Counted from the stretch's first letter, positions 6,086 through 15,629 are shown. The stretch is 64,000 nucleotides of DNA from Scopulibacillus daqui (GCF_016908855.1 NZ_JAFBER010000006.1:1-64000), one strand, 5' to 3'. The notes: generated from the letters alone by a model not told the origin. Numbers and translations: made by a program.

Positions 6086-7381
6086 TTAACAGCCTTGCTT
6101 TTCAACTTTTTTATTAGAAAAGTTTTTCATCTCATCATATATTCTCAAAATAGATTGGCCATAAGTATCACCAGGAACCGCCCACTTTCCGTTTAAATCT
6201 ATCCAGGTTGGGGCTGATCCTCGATCTACCCGATCAAAACGCGGATCAACTAATGGATATTTATTTGGCAGCGGATCATTAGTCGCATATGCAAATAAAT
6301 GTTGGATTTGTGCAAGAACCCCGTCTTTAGGCGTATCAAAGCTTATACCAGGGTTATCTGGTCCCGTTGCGCCTATGCCGGCAAAATTATTTTGTTCCTT
6401 CTTCACAATACCTGTAAATTTAAAATAATTGGTTTCAAGCAAGCTTTGAGCAAATGCCATATCTCCTCTAATGCCATAGTATTTGCCAAACTCAGAATAG
6501 TAGTCCGCTATACTGAGGGCATCAGGGTTCACTGATTTGACATACTGGTTCATTTGCTCTGGCGTTAAATGAACCGCTCCTTTAATGCTGACATCTTCAG
6601 TTATGATATAAGCATCGTTAATCCCCAACGCTTTGATTTGCGAAAGGGTGTTTTCCGCATTTTTCTTATTTGTAAATGCGCCTGCCTGAACGCGATACCA
6701 TAATTCTCCTGACATTGTCAAAGTAACTATGAAAGATTCTATGCCTTTTGACTTAAGTTCATTGACACGTTCTTCAGCATTTTTTTTACTCTTAAAAGAC
6801 CCTGCAATAACCTTATAAATAATCTGAGATACTTTGCGTTCAAGATTAAAAGCTTTTTCTAATCCATTAACATGCCCTCTTGCGACTTTTTGCCTCCAAT
6901 CTGAGTTCTTCATCAACTCAGCATCATGCTTGCTGTCAATAAATCCATTTTCCGACAACATCGCCGGCATGGCAGATTCACGCAAAACGAAATAATCGGC
7001 CTTCTTTTCTCCTCTGTCATGCAATTCATTCATCTTTACAACTTCTTTATGAATGATATCGCGATATTTTCCTGTCTGAGATGAGTCAGAAATATTTATA
7101 TAAATATAATCCTCATACCCGTCGGCTGTTCCATCATCCGAATTGCAATGAATGGATAAAAAATAATCAGCCCCCCAAGCATTTGCTTCACTCGTTCGCT
7201 GATTTAAGCTTATAAAAGTATCTGTTGTCCGGCTCATTTTGACATCAATATTTTTATATTCGCTATTTAAAATATCACGTATTTTCAAAGCAATATCTAA
7301 TACAATATCCTTTTCTTGCAGACCATTTCCTTGTGCCCCAGAATCCTTCCCGCCATGACCCGGATCTAAATAAAGTTTCAT
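6086..7381 (-). CDS. Amidase-SPOR-SPOR-glucosaminidase cell-wall hydrolase
   Basis: This is a 431-residue protein. The ATG at 7381 sits six bases after GAGGAAGGG; ATGs further upstream are less well placed. Residues 1-178 are an N-acetylmuramoyl-L-alanine amidase (Amidase_3) with zinc ligands His9 (DPGHGG), Glu23 and His78 (LSIHCNSD) and catalytic Glu144 (LSENGF). Residues 187-262 hold two SPOR-like repeats (IAGSFKSKKNAEERV; VQAGAFTNKKNAENTL). Residues 270-431 resemble FlgJ/LytG-type glucosaminidases, with a likely catalytic Glu316 (SLLETNYF). There is no signal peptide. The first two parts match CwlC, which helps lyse the mother cell of B. subtilis. The fused glucosaminidase would let one protein cut both peptide and glycan bonds. 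A sporulation role is inferred. Confidence 0.85.
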   Translation of the reverse strand: MKLYLDPGHGGKDSGAQGNGLQEKDIVLDIALKIRDILNSEYKNIDVKMSRTTDTFISLNQRTSEANAWGADYFLSIHCNSDDGTADGYEDYIYINISDSSQTGKYRDIIHKEVVKMNELHDRGEKKADYFVLRESAMPAMLSENGFIDSKHDAELMKNSDWRQKVARGHVNGLEKAFNLERKVSQIIYKVIAGSFKSKKNAEERVNELKSKGIESFIVTLTMSGELWYRVQAGAFTNKKNAENTLSQIKALGINDAYIITEDVSIKGAVHLTPEQMNQYVKSVNPDALSIADYYSEFGKYYGIRGDMAFAQSLLETNYFKFTGIVKKEQNNFAGIGATGPDNPGISFDTPKDGVLAQIQHLFAYATNDPLPNKYPLVDPRFDRVDRGSAPTWIDLNGKWAVPGDTYGQSILRIYDEMKNFSNKKVEKQGC

Positions 7382-7737
7382 AGCCATCCCTTCCTCATCA
7401 TAGATTTGGCACATATCAAGTACAACCAAGAAAAACGGATGATAAATCAATAGACTTATAAACCATTAACGCAGCCTCCCATTATATGATTGAATATTCA
7501 AAAATATAATGAGACTTTTAGCTTCATTCACCTCCATTCTTATATATAAGAAAATATTATCATGGACTGGTATTTATTACTATCGACGTAAGCACTACTT
7601 TTTTTTAGGCTGAAAGTATGAAAATCAAGGATTTTCCTGAAACCTCAACTGTTTTACCAGTTTTTTTTAACGGTTTTAGTGTATGCAGACCGTTTTTAAA
7701 GCATCAAAAGATCTAATTTTTTCTATCAAAAACTAAA
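7382..7737. other. Intergenic, nothing recognised
   Basis: This AT-rich stretch holds the presumed promoter of the amidase gene. I see no supported gene, repeat or RNA in it. Confidence 0.5.
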
Positions 7738-7767
7738 GCCGGCTAAACAAAACATTGTTTAGCCGGC
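7738..7767 (-). terminator. Terminator of the SleB-like gene
   Basis: GCCGGCTAAACAA and TTGTTTAGCCGGC form a perfect 13-bp stem across AACA. On the minus strand it is followed by TTTAGTTTTTG. It lies about 80 nt after the stop at 7850. Confidence 0.75.
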
Positions 7768-7849
7768 CGCGTTGTCATTTTACCTTCTAACACCTTTTTA
7801 ATTGATAAAGTTTAATCCATCATCTTCTAAAAGTTTAATTAAAGAGCTT

Positions 7850-8467
7850 TTACTGTTTAAAAACATGGTTGCCAATCACTTGTGATGTTGGCAGATGATC
7901 CAGCCAATGGTTGGTGGCTATAGTCGGATTATAGAAATAAAGTGAGTGAGTTTGCCGGTTTCCACTTGCAAGTGCTTGATTAACGGCTTGGTAATCTGCC
8001 GCATTAGGCGTATTATTTATTCTGCCATTTTGAACGGGTGTAAACTGCCCAGGCTGGTAGATGACATCGTGAACGTTGTTTGGAAATTCAGGACTATCGA
8101 CTCTGTTAAGAACAACATCGACTACAGCTATTTTTCCTGACATTGGTTCGCCGCCGGCTTCAGCATGAACAAGTTTTGCCAAAAGCTCTCTATCATAAGA
8201 CGAAACCGCGGTATGAGATACATTAGAAGTATTGGCAGCCGGACTTGAAACATTTGAAGCACCGGAAACATTGATATTGCTTCCAGCAAAAATGCTATTT
8301 GCATTTGAAATTTGCGGATTAAGGTTTAATAAATTTTGTACAGTGGTATGGTTTTTTATTGCGATTGTTGATAAAGTATCGCCTGGCTGAACAGTGTAAG
8401 CAAAACTTTGAGCGGCCGGTACAATGATGGCAGCTGCAGCAATGAGTGTTGATAGTAATTTTTTCAT
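7850..8467 (-). CDS. LysM plus SleB-type cell-wall hydrolase
   Basis: This is a 205-residue secreted protein. Residues 1-23 are a Sec signal peptide (ending AQSFA). Residues 24-68 are a LysM peptidoglycan-binding module (YTVQPGDTLSTIAIKNHTTV). A Ser/Asn/Ala-rich linker follows, and about 93-205 is a Hydrolase_2 domain of the SleB/CwlJ type. The catalytic Glu is probably in LVHAEAGGEP; VVLNRV and PGQFTPVQNG are further typical motifs. The architecture is like YkvT of B. subtilis. It probably cleaves cortex or vegetative peptidoglycan. Whether it acts in germination cannot be told from sequence. Confidence 0.85.
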   Translation of the reverse strand: MKKLLSTLIAAAAIIVPAAQSFAYTVQPGDTLSTIAIKNHTTVQNLLNLNPQISNANSIFAGSNINVSGASNVSSPAANTSNVSHTAVSSYDRELLAKLVHAEAGGEPMSGKIAVVDVVLNRVDSPEFPNNVHDVIYQPGQFTPVQNGRINNTPNAADYQAVNQALASGNRQTHSLYFYNPTIATNHWLDHLPTSQVIGNHVFKQ

Positions 8468-8953
8468 TTTTTATCACCTGTTTTCCCTTGTTATTTTACT
8501 TTTTGAAATAGTAAATTTAAATGGAATTATCTGACTCGTACAGATACAATAGATAAATCAAGCCCAATGCAATTTTTGATTATTAATGATATAATATGTA
8601 TAATTTTATTAAACCTTTGCCGCTTGTATCGGCTAAATTTTACATAATAGCAATCAATTCTTCTCTAAGATATACTAAATGATATAGGTTGACAACAGGA
8701 ACAGGCGTTATTTAACTTTACGTTATCGTCTTGTAACGTTTTTGAAATATTAGAAAAACTTCTATTAACTTAATGATGGTTCGATAGCGCTTTCTTTACG
8801 TTTGATATTTCATTTGGACGTAACCGAGATCTTCCGCTTATATCTCCTCCGTCAAACTTCTTTAATTTTCCTCTTCTTAACATAGGCAATTTGTTAGTCC
8901 TTCACCTGATTGACATGTTCACGTGATGGTGCTTTTCATGGGCAGAAAAAATA
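8468..8953. other. Intergenic, nothing recognised
   Basis: About 490 AT-rich bases lie between the SleB-like gene start and the terminator of the phosphatase gene. It should contain the SleB promoter. I find no supported gene, repeat or RNA. Confidence 0.4.
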
Positions 8954-8983
8954 GACCGATCCTTCAGAGGGCTGAGAATCGGC
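8954..8983 (-). terminator. Terminator of the phosphatase-family gene
   Basis: On the minus strand GGCCGATTCTCAG pairs with CTGAAGGATCGGTC (mismatches allowed) and is followed by TATTTTTTC. Confidence 0.7.
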
Positions 8984-9040
8984 CTTTATGAAACTGAACT
9001 TCAGTCCTTTATGAATAATAGATATTACAGAAAAGCACTT

Positions 9041-10621
9041 TTAGTGATCATCCTTTATCAGTTGCAAGAGATAATCTTTTAGATCGACATGCCGCAAATG
9101 TTCGGGCGCCTTATCTGTCCCAACGACAATCATCGGCGCTGCGGAATCTTTTCTGTGCAATGAACCGTGTGCAGCGCCTCCGGCATGGCTCGGTGAATCC
9201 TCTCCTGCCAACTCATATCCAGGCTTGGCATCGACAACAAGGAATCGCCCTTTATGTGAGTGAAGCGCCGCATGAAGACGGGCAAGTGCATCGGGATAAT
9301 CCCCGTAACTGATATTGTTATTGTCGATTAAAAGGTCTAGAACTGTAAAATCTCCATCTAATGACCATGATTGATTATATTGATCAATATAGCGGCCGTT
9401 CCGGCGGAATTTCAGCGATTGATTTGTCCCTCCTTTAACAACATGAACAGTGCCGCCCTCTTTCCAAGAAATTAAATCTATCCTTTCATCCTTTTTCAGC
9501 TTAGAGGCAATCTCAATAAGCGTGATCGTTTCATCCAGCGAGTAAATATAAGCCATCCGCTCATTAACAACAATAACAATTTCATCGTTTATGTTTGGCG
9601 GTTTGACAGATTTAGAAATCTGATAATCCCTTAATAGAGCATTTAATTGAATCCTTGAATGATTTTTGTTTCTGCTAACTGCTGATTGTCCACTGTCTCC
9701 CATCACCACCCAAACGGCGTGTTTTAAGGCGTCGTTCCAAGTATCATATGCATTTAATATTTTTTGAAGCTGTTTATCTGCTTTCCTAATCCCTTTTAAA
9801 TCCATTGGGCCGTTTTTATGGACTGTTTTATCATGATCAGGAAAATAAGCGATCGTTAAAGAAGGCTGTTTGTCTTGTTGAATAAGATATTTCAATTCCT
9901 TTGCTGTAAATTTGTCATTCAAACCGAATTTTTGAAAAAAATGATCAAGCTGATGAGTTAAATCTATTTTGGCTAATCTTCCAAACGAAAAAAGATCCGG
10001 TCCTTTCGCTTTTAATTTGTCGGGCAGCAGTTTAAACAATGCGGCTATTTTCGGAACGTTTAGAGCATGTTGGATATTCGCACGATAAATCAGCCCATTA
10101 ATAGAGGCCGTCTGTTTCCCTTGTTCACTCAACGTTTCATGAAGGGTTTTTACGGATTGATTTAAATGCCTATCGTTTAAATAACAAATACTGTCATGAA
10201 GAACATTTTTCAGGCCAAGAACCAAGATTTCTTTTATACCGCTTCCATAGCCTACAACTCGATTTTCGCCGCCATCGTACCAAAGAAGACCGGGAATATG
10301 ATGGCGATCTGGATAAGTACCGGTCAGCAATGTACTGTCCACTGTTACAGACATCGTTGGATAAGCGCTGACCATATCAGGATAATATTTGCCGTTTTCC
10401 AGAAAAAACTTAAGAGCCGGAGCTTGTCCTTCTTTAACTATTTTTTGCAAGGGTTTGTCCATCAAAGAATCAATAATTAAAACAATGACGGGTTTTTGAG
10501 ACGGTTGAATCGTCCTAGTTTGAAATTTAGATGCCCTTTGTTTATGTCTGGTTAAGTAAGTGTAGAGTATAAAAAATATAATTAGAGCTGCGATCACGAT
10601 GGTAAGCATTATTTTATACAA
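9041..10621 (-). CDS. Membrane-anchored alkaline phosphatase-superfamily protein
   Basis: This is a 526-residue protein starting at a TTG (10619-10621) eight bases after AAGGATG. Residues 4-23 are a membrane anchor. The rest is a type I phosphodiesterase/nucleotide pyrophosphatase-like domain of the alkaline phosphatase superfamily. Metal-site residues are recognisable: Asp51 (LIIDSLMD), YPTMS with Ser91 where Thr is usual for the nucleophile, FPDHD, MGDSGQ and SHAGGAAHG near the C-terminus. It probably hydrolyses a phosphodiester or phosphomonoester outside the membrane, but the substrate cannot be predicted. It is divergent from sodF with a 200-bp gap. Confidence 0.75.
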   Translation of the reverse strand: MYKIMLTIVIAALIIFFILYTYLTRHKQRASKFQTRTIQPSQKPVIVLIIDSLMDKPLQKIVKEGQAPALKFFLENGKYYPDMVSAYPTMSVTVDSTLLTGTYPDRHHIPGLLWYDGGENRVVGYGSGIKEILVLGLKNVLHDSICYLNDRHLNQSVKTLHETLSEQGKQTASINGLIYRANIQHALNVPKIAALFKLLPDKLKAKGPDLFSFGRLAKIDLTHQLDHFFQKFGLNDKFTAKELKYLIQQDKQPSLTIAYFPDHDKTVHKNGPMDLKGIRKADKQLQKILNAYDTWNDALKHAVWVVMGDSGQSAVSRNKNHSRIQLNALLRDYQISKSVKPPNINDEIVIVVNERMAYIYSLDETITLIEIASKLKKDERIDLISWKEGGTVHVVKGGTNQSLKFRRNGRYIDQYNQSWSLDGDFTVLDLLIDNNNISYGDYPDALARLHAALHSHKGRFLVVDAKPGYELAGEDSPSHAGGAAHGSLHRKDSAAPMIVVGTDKAPEHLRHVDLKDYLLQLIKDDH

Positions 10622-10820
10622 AATGACGACATCCTTTTTGTGATATTTTCCTTTTAGCTATTATGGCTAAAAAGGAATAAATTAATGATTTTCGGATAGA
10701 CATTTCCAGATTGAAGCGAGATAACTATGCCAAAAAAAGATGGCAAGTGTCGTCGTTCTTTAATTTGCATAGTGTAAAATAGGCAGGATATTAACTGGAT
10801 ATAGGAGGACATCGGATCTT

Positions 10821-11762
10821 ATGTACACTTCTTCAGAGTTGCAATGGCTTCAGCGTTTGATTTATTGGAGTCAAAATCATGAAAGGTATATTTCTGCGCT
10901 CAAGCAACAGTCCGGCAACGATTCAGATAAAGCAAAAGGGCTTCAAGAGTGGCTAGATCAATTTATTCAAGTAAGAGAAACAGCCGAAAGTATGCTGGAC
11001 GGTTCATATCAACAAAACTTATCCGCAAATCTTATAGACATTCATCAGATTCAGCAGGTATCCCAAGATTTAAATGACCGCTTTCAAAGTTTTTTAACAT
11101 CACAATCCGAAAGAAGTGAACAAGGAGAAAGGCGGCCGATTCCCGTCGGAGGACATACCCTTCCCCCGCTGCCATATGATTATAGCGCCTTGGAACCCTA
11201 TATAAGCGAAAAAATAATGCGGCTGCATCATGATGGACATCACAAAAGCTATGTCGATGGTTTAAACAAAGCCGAAATAGAGATGCAAAAAGCGCGAAAA
11301 ACGGGTGACTTTTCTCTCATTAAGCATTGGGAGAGGGAAGCCGTTTTTAATGGGGCGGGGCATTATCTTCATACAATATTTTGGAATAATATGAAACCTC
11401 GAGGCGGCGGTAAACCCAATGGACCGATTGCTAAGGAAATCAATCAGACTTTTGGCGGTTTCGAGACATTCAAAGAACACTTTTCGAATGCGGCAGAAAA
11501 GGTAGAAGCTGTTGGTTGGGCTTTACTTGTATGGGCGCCGCGTGCAGGCCGTACAGAAATTCTTCAGGCAGAAAAACACCAAAATCTGTCTCAGCAAGAT
11601 GTGATCCCTTTATTGGTGCTTGATGTTTGGGAACACGCATACTATTTGCAATATTATAATAAACGGCGGGATTATATTAATGCTTGGTGGCACGTGGTTA
11701 ACTGGGATAATGTGAACGAACGATTAATAGAGGCCAAAAAAGTGAAATCGGAACTATTCTGA
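10821..11762 (+). CDS. sodF: Fe/Mn superoxide dismutase with N-terminal extension
   Basis: This is a 313-residue protein. AGGAGGA precedes the ATG by 11 bases. Residues 1-110 are a helical extension without signal peptide. Residues 113-310 are an iron/manganese superoxide dismutase. Metal-ligand regions are visible: MRLHHDGHHKSYVDGL, NGAGHYLHTIFW and LDVWEHAYYLQY. The long extension is as in SodF (second SOD) of B. subtilis, whereas SodA is about 200 residues. It converts superoxide to hydrogen peroxide and oxygen. Whether iron or manganese is used cannot be told here. It is a single-gene unit. Confidence 0.85.
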   Translation: MYTSSELQWLQRLIYWSQNHERYISALKQQSGNDSDKAKGLQEWLDQFIQVRETAESMLDGSYQQNLSANLIDIHQIQQVSQDLNDRFQSFLTSQSERSEQGERRPIPVGGHTLPPLPYDYSALEPYISEKIMRLHHDGHHKSYVDGLNKAEIEMQKARKTGDFSLIKHWEREAVFNGAGHYLHTIFWNNMKPRGGGKPNGPIAKEINQTFGGFETFKEHFSNAAEKVEAVGWALLVWAPRAGRTEILQAEKHQNLSQQDVIPLLVLDVWEHAYYLQYYNKRRDYINAWWHVVNWDNVNERLIEAKKVKSELF

Positions 11763-11896
11763 GAGAGTCATTCATTCAAACTAACAAACTAAAAAAGGAA
11801 TCGCAGGGGAGAAATACAAGCTTCACCCCATGCATACATGTCTTAAATATCTGTCTATGACCGGCCATATTCTCCTCTTAACCGCTTGACTAATCA

Positions 11897-12139
11897 TTAA
11901 AACTGTCCAGAAGCGGGGGCTGATGGGTTTGCTGTTTGTCCTTGATCAGCAACATCCGGATCAAAATAATTATTATAGCTTAGCGAATTAGCCGGAGAGA
12001 AGTCTCCGAATGCAAGGCAAGGACCAACGGCCTTTGAGTTGGCCGTATGGCTGTTTTGAATGGTCGGACCGATATCAACATTAGCATTTTTTGAAACGCC
12101 ATTGATCTTCATATTAAAAATATTTATGCCATAGGGCAT
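11897..12139 (-). CDS. GerPA/GerPF-family spore germination protein
   Basis: This is an 80-residue protein. The ATG at 12139 lies five bases after AAGGTGA. The pattern (NIFNMKINGVSKNANVDIGP, then a Ser/Asn-rich stretch with FGDFSPAN) fits the short GerPA/GerPF family, coat proteins that help germinants pass through the coat. It stands alone, not in a gerPABCDEF operon, so it is one of the scattered paralogues common in bacilli. The Pro/Ala/Asn-rich tail is low complexity. Confidence 0.65.
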   Translation of the reverse strand: MPYGINIFNMKINGVSKNANVDIGPTIQNSHTANSKAVGPCLAFGDFSPANSLSYNNYFDPDVADQGQTANPSAPASGQF

Positions 12140-12250
12140 GGATATCACCTTTTTCGGTCTAATGATCTTCCTCCAATTAGTTTATAAATTTTTACAGCCT
12201 CTTGTATGGTTGAATCTCTTGAATCAAATACCTTATTTTCTTAATCTAAA

Positions 12251-12280
12251 AAAACTCGCCCAGGTGGGTGGCGAGTTTTA
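12251..12280 (-). terminator. Terminator of proC
   Basis: AAAACTCGCC and GGCGAGTTTT pair, and on the minus strand the stem runs into TTTTTTTAG. The stop codon of proC overlaps the first arm. Confidence 0.8.
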
Positions 12281-13099
12281 ATATTGCTGCTTCTCTAATT
12301 CTTGCGATCTGATCGTTGCTTCCTTAACGGCTTCAAGGAGCGCTTTCGGCAATTGGTGATTTTCTAAAGCTCTAAGCCCTGCCGCAGTAGTACCGCCGGG
12401 GCTGGTAACTTTCCTTCTTAATTCTCCCGGATCAACATCTGAATTCTTCAGCATTTCGGCTGCACCAATGATGACTTGGCGAACAAGCGCTTTGGCCGCT
12501 TCCTCTTTCAAGCCTAGTGACACAGCTGCCTGTTCAAGGGATTCAACGATCCTGTAGATGTAAGCAGGGCCGCTGCCGGCGAGCCCCGTTACAAGGTGCA
12601 AATCATCCTCATCAACAACAGTCGTCGTACCAATAGCTGAAAAAATCTCTTCGGCAATACGAACATGAGAATCGTCAGCATTTACCCCTCGTGCAATGCC
12701 TGTCGCAGATTGGCCTACTGTTGCTGACGTGTTCGGCATCGCCCTTATAATTGGATTTTTCGTCCCCAGACATTCTGAAATTTGTTTAGAAGATGCTCCT
12801 GCCAGCACAGAAATAATCAGCTGATCGCTTTTCAGGTGCGATTTCAGATGGTCCAAAGCAGCAAAGAGGTCTTTTGGTTTCATTGCCAATATAACAACTT
12901 CCGATTGGTCAATTAACTCTTGGAGCTGACGGTCGTAATTGACGCCGATGCCATAATTGTTATTCATATATATTAAACGCTCGTTATTGCTTTTATTTGT
13001 TACAAATATGCGTTCCTTAGGGCATCCTGTATTTAACAGGCCAGTAATGATCGCCTCGGCCATATTGCCCGCTCCGATAAATGTCATTGTATGCTTCAT
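12278..13099 (-). CDS. proC: Pyrroline-5-carboxylate reductase
   Basis: This is a 273-residue enzyme for the last step of proline synthesis: NAD(P)H-dependent reduction of 1-pyrroline-5-carboxylate. It has an N-terminal Rossmann motif (FIGAGNMAEAIITGLL, residues 7-22), the family signature AMPNTSATVGQSATGI around residue 130, and the C-terminal helical domain with GLAGSGPAYIYRIVESL and TSPGGTTAAGLRALE. Length is normal. It forms a single-gene unit with its own terminator. Bacilli carry several paralogues (ProI, ProG, ProH), and I cannot say which this equals. Confidence 0.93.
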   Translation of the reverse strand: MKHTMTFIGAGNMAEAIITGLLNTGCPKERIFVTNKSNNERLIYMNNNYGIGVNYDRQLQELIDQSEVVILAMKPKDLFAALDHLKSHLKSDQLIISVLAGASSKQISECLGTKNPIIRAMPNTSATVGQSATGIARGVNADDSHVRIAEEIFSAIGTTTVVDEDDLHLVTGLAGSGPAYIYRIVESLEQAAVSLGLKEEAAKALVRQVIIGAAEMLKNSDVDPGELRRKVTSPGGTTAAGLRALENHQLPKALLEAVKEATIRSQELEKQQY

Positions 13100-13282
13100 T
13101 ATATTAAGTTCCTCCCAAACTTAAAGTTTCCGAACGATGTATTTGTAATATTATCCCTGCTTTACAGCCTCTTGTCAATCCTTATGAAATGTTCACTTAT
13201 AAGATAATGTACGGAAGCCTCGTCACTTTTAATTTCAAAAATCATACTTTATAAGTAAGTCTATTAAAATGAGGTGTACGTA

Positions 13283-13951
13283 ATGGCATTATTTGATCAT
13301 TGCAATAGCCGGGTTCCCCATTACGTGGCCTTGGGTGATTCTCTTACCGTCGGTGTTGGAGCCGGAATATTCAACCCCGGATTTGTTAACATTTACCGAA
13401 CTATGGCAGAAAGTGCTCTATCAAAGCCTGTATTGTTTAAAATTTACGCAAAAACCGGCGCCACCTCAAAGCAGATCTTGAACAGTTTGTCCTTTCCGGA
13501 AATAGCCTCGCATATACGCCATTCTGAAATTATTACGCTTACAGCTGGAGGAAATGATCTGATTCAAGCAGGGAAAGACTTTTTAGCAAATAGAAATGAG
13601 AACAGGCTTGAGGAATCGCTGCGGCATGCGTCAGCTAATATCTCAGAAATCATCCATACTATCAATCAGATTCATATTGCGAATGACCCCTTTATATTAA
13701 GAATTTTCAATGTGTATAATCCATTCCCAAATATAAAATTTATAGACCATTGGCTTCAAGCATTCAACGCACATCTCCAAAATTTTTCTAAATACCCTCA
13801 TGTCAAAATTGCCGATATATATACAGCCTTTTCAGGAAGGCAAAAATTTTTGCTTTCATTAGACCATATTCATCCTAATATACTTGGATATCAAGTGATG
13901 GCTGAAACGGCAAACCAGTTAGGATATGATGGCTTGCTAGACAAAAAATAA
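13283..13951 (+). CDS. SGNH/GDSL-family hydrolase
   Basis: This is a 222-residue protein. The ATG at 13283 follows GAGGTG by six bases; the in-frame GTG at 13274 overlaps that site. The conserved blocks are all present: the GDSL-type nucleophile (YVALGDSLTVGVGAG, Ser near residue 20), the oxyanion Gly, the TAGGNDL block and the C-terminal DHIHPN with the catalytic Asp and His. It is an esterase or lipase-like enzyme of the SGNH fold. No signal peptide is seen, so it is probably cytoplasmic. The substrate is unknown. Confidence 0.85.
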   Translation: MALFDHCNSRVPHYVALGDSLTVGVGAGIFNPGFVNIYRTMAESALSKPVLFKIYAKTGATSKQILNSLSFPEIASHIRHSEIITLTAGGNDLIQAGKDFLANRNENRLEESLRHASANISEIIHTINQIHIANDPFILRIFNVYNPFPNIKFIDHWLQAFNAHLQNFSKYPHVKIADIYTAFSGRQKFLLSLDHIHPNILGYQVMAETANQLGYDGLLDKK

Positions 13952-13953
13952 CG

Positions 13954-13989
13954 AACTCTCCTTAGCGCTTCTTAGGCTAAAGGAGAGTT
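13954..13989. terminator. Hairpin between convergent genes
   Basis: AACTCTCC (13954-13961) and GGAGAGTT (13982-13989), with further pairing inside, lie between the SGNH gene and the MFS gene. T-rich sequence follows on the minus strand; on the plus side it is weaker. Confidence 0.55.
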
Positions 13990-14029
13990 AAATGAACCGA
14001 ACAAGAATGATATTTTTTTCTAAATCTAT

Positions 14030-15319
14030 CTATTTTATGGCCGTAGTCTGAGGGAGATGATTTCTTCTATGATCCAGCATTTTAAACATCCCGCCGTATA
14101 GGGCAGCACTTATAAATGATAATGCGCCCAGAATAATAAATGTCCAGCGAAAGCCAAACCACACGGTCATTGGTATGGCCAGCGGTGCAATAGATCGGCC
14201 GATTGAATATCTGAGACTGGCCGCTGCGAAGTATTGTCCTCTCATATGTTTGGGTGCAAGCTTTGAAACAAAACTTTCTTGTATGCCTGTCACCATTAAT
14301 TCAGCGGCAGTAAAAACAGCTACCGCAAAGAATAAAGTCCAGACATTGGCAGATTGGCCAAAGATAATAATGGCTATCCCGTAAAGCAAAGCTGAACTGA
14401 TAAACACGTTCCGTTCACGATATTTTGTCATCCATTTTGTCATAATGACGGTTAATAAAACAACAAGCAGACCGTTTTCAGATACAAACCAGCTAAACGC
14501 ATGCTTGCCGTCAACTACAAGAGACCAATCGCCAATGGATATCAACGTCTGTTTAGGGACTTGCTCTGTTGAATATACGGCCATTAATAAATCAAGCTGC
14601 ATGAACGTTTGGGCAACGAGAACACCTGCAATAATAAACATTAAAAAGACCTTATCCGTAATAATGACACGGTAATCGGCTAGCTGCTGGGAAACATAAT
14701 CCGTCCACCGCAGCGATGATTGTTTTTCATTATCTGATATTTTCTCAGGTTTTGTCTCATCAATAAACTTCTGTAAAATGATCGTTAAAATAATGCTGAC
14801 CGCTAAGCAAGCCAAAAGCAGCTCAAATCGGTAATTAAAAAAGAAAATGCCGCCCAAAATAGGACCGATAACGACCGATACATTAATAGAAGTATAGAAG
14901 ACTGCGAATACCGATGCCCGGTGCTGTTCGGGAACAACATCAGCAACCATCGCGTGGCTTGCCGGCATATACAGCGCTCCAAACAAGCCTAAAGCAGAAA
15001 AACTCATAAAAGTAAGAATCGGCGATGCGAGCCAAGGCGAATTGCCCAGCGCAAAGAAAATAAAACAAAGCACATTTCCGACGGCAGAAATCACCATCAT
15101 TCTTTTTCTTCCAAAGTGATCCGCACAATAGCCGCCGATCAATCCAATGACGACGCCGATAACTTGAGAAACAACAAGCAGCAGTCCTGCCTTTTCTTTG
15201 CCAAATGCATTTGAGAAATAAATCGACATGAACGGGAAATACATCCAAAAAAGCATGTTGCTGACGCCTTCACCTAAAAGCCGAACCTTAAGATTAGTGT
15301 CCCAATCTTTCCATTTCAC
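14030..15319 (-). CDS. MFS transporter, 12 membrane segments
   Basis: This is a 429-residue major facilitator superfamily permease. The loop 2-3 signature GGYCADHFGRKRMM (around residues 62-75) is clear. Motif-C-like VIGPILGGIFF in helix 5 points to the drug:H+ antiporter group (DHA1, near MdtG/YttB types). A cytoplasmic loop of about 60 residues lies between helices 6 and 7. The substrate is unknown. It is a single gene with no regulator adjacent. Confidence 0.8.
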   Translation of the reverse strand: MKWKDWDTNLKVRLLGEGVSNMLFWMYFPFMSIYFSNAFGKEKAGLLLVVSQVIGVVIGLIGGYCADHFGRKRMMVISAVGNVLCFIFFALGNSPWLASPILTFMSFSALGLFGALYMPASHAMVADVVPEQHRASVFAVFYTSINVSVVIGPILGGIFFFNYRFELLLACLAVSIILTIILQKFIDETKPEKISDNEKQSSLRWTDYVSQQLADYRVIITDKVFLMFIIAGVLVAQTFMQLDLLMAVYSTEQVPKQTLISIGDWSLVVDGKHAFSWFVSENGLLVVLLTVIMTKWMTKYRERNVFISSALLYGIAIIIFGQSANVWTLFFAVAVFTAAELMVTGIQESFVSKLAPKHMRGQYFAAASLRYSIGRSIAPLAIPMTVWFGFRWTFIILGALSFISAALYGGMFKMLDHRRNHLPQTTAIK

Positions 15320-15416
15320 GACTCATCCCTCCCCTGTATAAGCCATAAAGATCATCGCTAAGGAGGTGAAAAAACAAACAAAAAAGGCCTAGATAAACGC
15401 ACTTATACCACGCCCA

Positions 15417-15629
15417 TCATAGACCGCAATGTAAAGCCTTAAGAGGATCATGGCCACCTGCCGCATGATGAAGAAAACCAGCATTTAAAACCCACTGACC
15501 GAGAATGTATAAAAGCTTACAGGAACAAGCGGCAAATAACTCCGCCTTGTTTGTTCCTTCCTTTAAACATTCTTCCAATGTGAATAGAGCTTATTCTGCA
15601 AGCACCGCATCATGGACTGAGTTAACCAT
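15417..15629 (-). pseudogene. Possible decayed small gene
   Basis: On the minus strand an ATG at 15629 has AGGGAGCTGG upstream and reads MVNSVHDAVLAE before an in-frame TAA (15591-15593). The same frame continues as a protein-like sequence (LEECLKEGTNKAELFAAC, then HHAAGGHDPLKALHCGL) to a TGA at 15417-15419. A one-base shift there gives YDGRGISAFI. This looks like one gene broken twice. I do not recognise the family. The rest of the 15320-15726 gap holds nothing else I can support. Confidence 0.3.

Noticed and set aside
15520-15560. Possible hairpin GGAACAAGCGG / CCGCCTTGTTTGTTCC
   Set aside because: Pairing needs a bulge of several bases and no T-run follows; it overlaps the decayed gene.
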